From IMG/VR virus record IMGVR_UViG_3300025632_000056, positions 1 to 29,754 of that record: a stretch of 29,754 nucleotides of DNA; one strand, written 5' to 3'. Made by a program: the position numbers and the translations under genes. The notes beneath the pieces are model-generated. The model had not been told where the DNA came from. It was given only the letters and a program-made list of their open reading frames with translations, and searched no databases. The stretch comes from a virus. Positions 28,928 to 29,754 of this stretch are shown here, piece by piece (position 1 is the stretch's first letter; every line of letters begins with the position of its first letter).

Positions 28928-29226
28928 ACTTTATCCTTTTTGGCAACCTCTTTTTTGTGTATCTCTTTAGTCATTTTATTGTACACACTCATGTCTAAAT
29001 AGTTGTCTGCCTTAAAATTTTTTGTTGATCTATATAGCTTTAATCCCATCATTAATTGACCTACTTGATGAGGTTTAATTCTTGTTCTTAAATTACCTGC
29101 AAGTATTATGGTAAACATTTCTGCTAACATAATAAAGTTCTCTTGATAATTACCATAATCTTTTTGGCGATCATCAATAATTTTCTTCTCAATTTCTTGA
29201 TCAATATCTGTAATTTTCTTGTCCAT
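28924..29226 (-). CDS. DUF6378-like protein, 100 aa
   Basis: The pattern D-R-Q-K-D-Y-G-N-Y-Q-E-N-F (residues 19-31), then GQLMMGLKLYRSTKNFKADN and YLDMSVYNKM, fits the phage family DUF6378: an 'R..DYG...-NF' motif, a helix with 'M..LK..R', and a 'DN..D...Y' motif. The acidic and Asp/Asn residues in an all-helical layout remind one of MazG-type NTP pyrophosphohydrolases, but the activity is not established. No ribosome site stands before the ATG. Instead a 12-bp RNA hairpin is 13 bases upstream, so translation may be controlled by structure. Confidence 0.75.
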   Translation of the reverse strand: MDKKITDIDQEIEKKIIDDRQKDYGNYQENFIMLAEMFTIILAGNLRTRIKPHQVGQLMMGLKLYRSTKNFKADNYLDMSVYNKMTKEIHKKEVAKKDKV

Positions 29227-29239
29227 ATTTTTTTGAGGT

Positions 29240-29294
29240 GTCTCGGGGAAGAAAACTACCGAAAGGGAACTAGAAAGAAAAACTCCCCCAAGAC
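29240..29294 (-). promoter_or_regulatory. Strong hairpin in the leader of the DUF6378-like gene
   Basis: In minus-strand RNA, GUCUUGGGGGAG (29294-29283) pairs with CUUCCCCGAGAC (29251-29240) along all 12 positions, with two G-U pairs; in plus-strand RNA these two become mismatches, so the structure is specific for the leftward transcript. The 31-base loop is U-rich and contains CUA and UAG that can close a smaller stem around CCCUUUCGG. The hairpin fills the gap between two leftward genes and is followed by an A-run instead of a U-run. Confidence 0.72.
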
Positions 29295-29307
29295 TAATAC
29301 AAATTAA

Positions 29308-29619
29308 TTAAAACTTGTATGATGGTTTATTACCATAACTAGGTTTATTTTGAAACCCCTTATTTTGTGGTGTTGATTTAGGTGTACCACTAGCACTATT
29401 AGGACTAATCTTAATAGTTAGTTTGCCAGTTAAGTTTCCTTGATCATCTTTTTCATCCCATCCTGCAGGATTATACCAAGCATCACCAATTTTTACACCT
29501 ATGGTCCATTTCTTACCCTCTGGTGCGTTAGGATTTGCAGGTGCAACCCAATCTGGTTGATTATCTGCGTTCTTGTTTTCGTTTCTTACTAAGTTACACC
29601 ATATTACTTCATCACTCAT
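29308..29619 (-). CDS. Putative small ssDNA-binding-like protein, 103 aa
   Basis: AAAGGA, 7-8 bases before the ATG, supports the start. The N-terminal 70 residues hold beta-strand-like segments with conserved-looking Trp (VIWCNLVRNENKNADNQPDW, KKWTIGVKIGDAWYNPAGWD), and the C-terminus is a flexible Ser/Pro/Gln/Lys tail with NKPSYGNKPSYKF. The layout of an OB-like beta unit plus a disordered tail suggests a single-stranded DNA-binding or DUF736-like protein. The tail is basic instead of acidic, unlike SSB. I therefore give this only as a possibility. It lies on the replication side of the genome. Confidence 0.5.
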   Translation of the reverse strand: MSDEVIWCNLVRNENKNADNQPDWVAPANPNAPEGKKWTIGVKIGDAWYNPAGWDEKDDQGNLTGKLTIKISPNSASGTPKSTPQNKGFQNKPSYGNKPSYKF

Positions 29620-29646
29620 GTCTTTTCCTTTTGTTATCGTCAGCTT

Positions 29647-29754
29647 TTACTGACCATTATTTAATTGCAACTCTCTAGTATCAGCAACATCTTTTATTTG
29701 TTGATAAACTTTAGTGTTGTTTTTTATTAGATATTGAATGTGATTAGAATATTT
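29647..29754 (-). CDS. Partial hypothetical protein (C-terminus)
   Basis: A leftward frame open from the window edge ends with TAA at 29647-29649 and gives 35 residues including HIQYLIKNNTKVYQQIKDVA and DTRELQLNNGQ. The composition is like that of the neighbouring genes and the 27-base gap to the next gene is normal for this cluster. Its start and identity lie outside the window. Confidence 0.55.
   Translation of the reverse strand, partial: KYSNHIQYLIKNNTKVYQQIKDVADTRELQLNNGQ

Overview
The window is a strongly AT-rich, densely coding piece of a double-stranded DNA tailed phage with a short-tail (podovirus, T7-like) virion. The terminase, portal, scaffold, capsid, gp11/gp12-like tail tube, four or five ejection proteins and a T7-type fibre N-terminus lie in virion-assembly order. 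Base composition, AAAGG-type ribosome sites and several small-protein families that I know mainly from marine phage metagenomes point to a marine host with low GC, most likely SAR11 (Pelagibacter) or a similar bacterium; the host is inference. No phage RNA polymerase, integrase, DNA polymerase or rRNA/tRNA gene is visible. Both ends cut through genes, so replication and metabolism genes probably lie in the missing part.

Layout. (1) 1-1290: a leftward cluster of small unknown genes, fed by a sigma70-like promoter at 1327-1354. (2) 1327-2107: a regulatory region with divergent promoters, one small rightward gene, two intrinsic terminators, a candidate late promoter, and a GC-rich repeat-bearing block just upstream of the terminase that is a candidate packaging or control site. 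(3) 2108-18952: the packaging and virion operon, with many ATGA/TAATG stop-start overlaps. (4) 19040-23848: three consecutive large host-recognition proteins (T7-like fibre with a 12-residue repeat array, a LamG/SPRY-like protein, and a third adhesin-like protein). (5) 23908-27095: lysis and accessory genes (M15 endopeptidase, holin-like and other membrane micro-proteins, a possible small PD-(D/E)XK protein, a DUF6321 protein), ending in a terminator shared with the convergent gene. (6) 27137-29754: a mostly leftward early/replication-side region. It holds a stand-alone DnaA domain IV-like protein, a DUF6378-like protein, a possible overprinted small gene, and a rightward island of a Cys/His-rich protein plus two very basic micro-proteins. 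The island is preceded by a striking array of 20-bp tandem repeats and two perfect palindromes.

The likely programme is host RNA polymerase reading early genes leftward and late genes rightward from a divergent control region, with translation coupling inside the late operon. The most interesting unexplained parts are the repeat/palindrome array at 27453-27591 beside the DnaA-like gene, the minus-strand-specific 12-bp hairpin at 29240-29294, the overlapping reading frames at 28612-28927, and the hairpin at 8517-8554 that abuts a start codon directly after the capsid genes.
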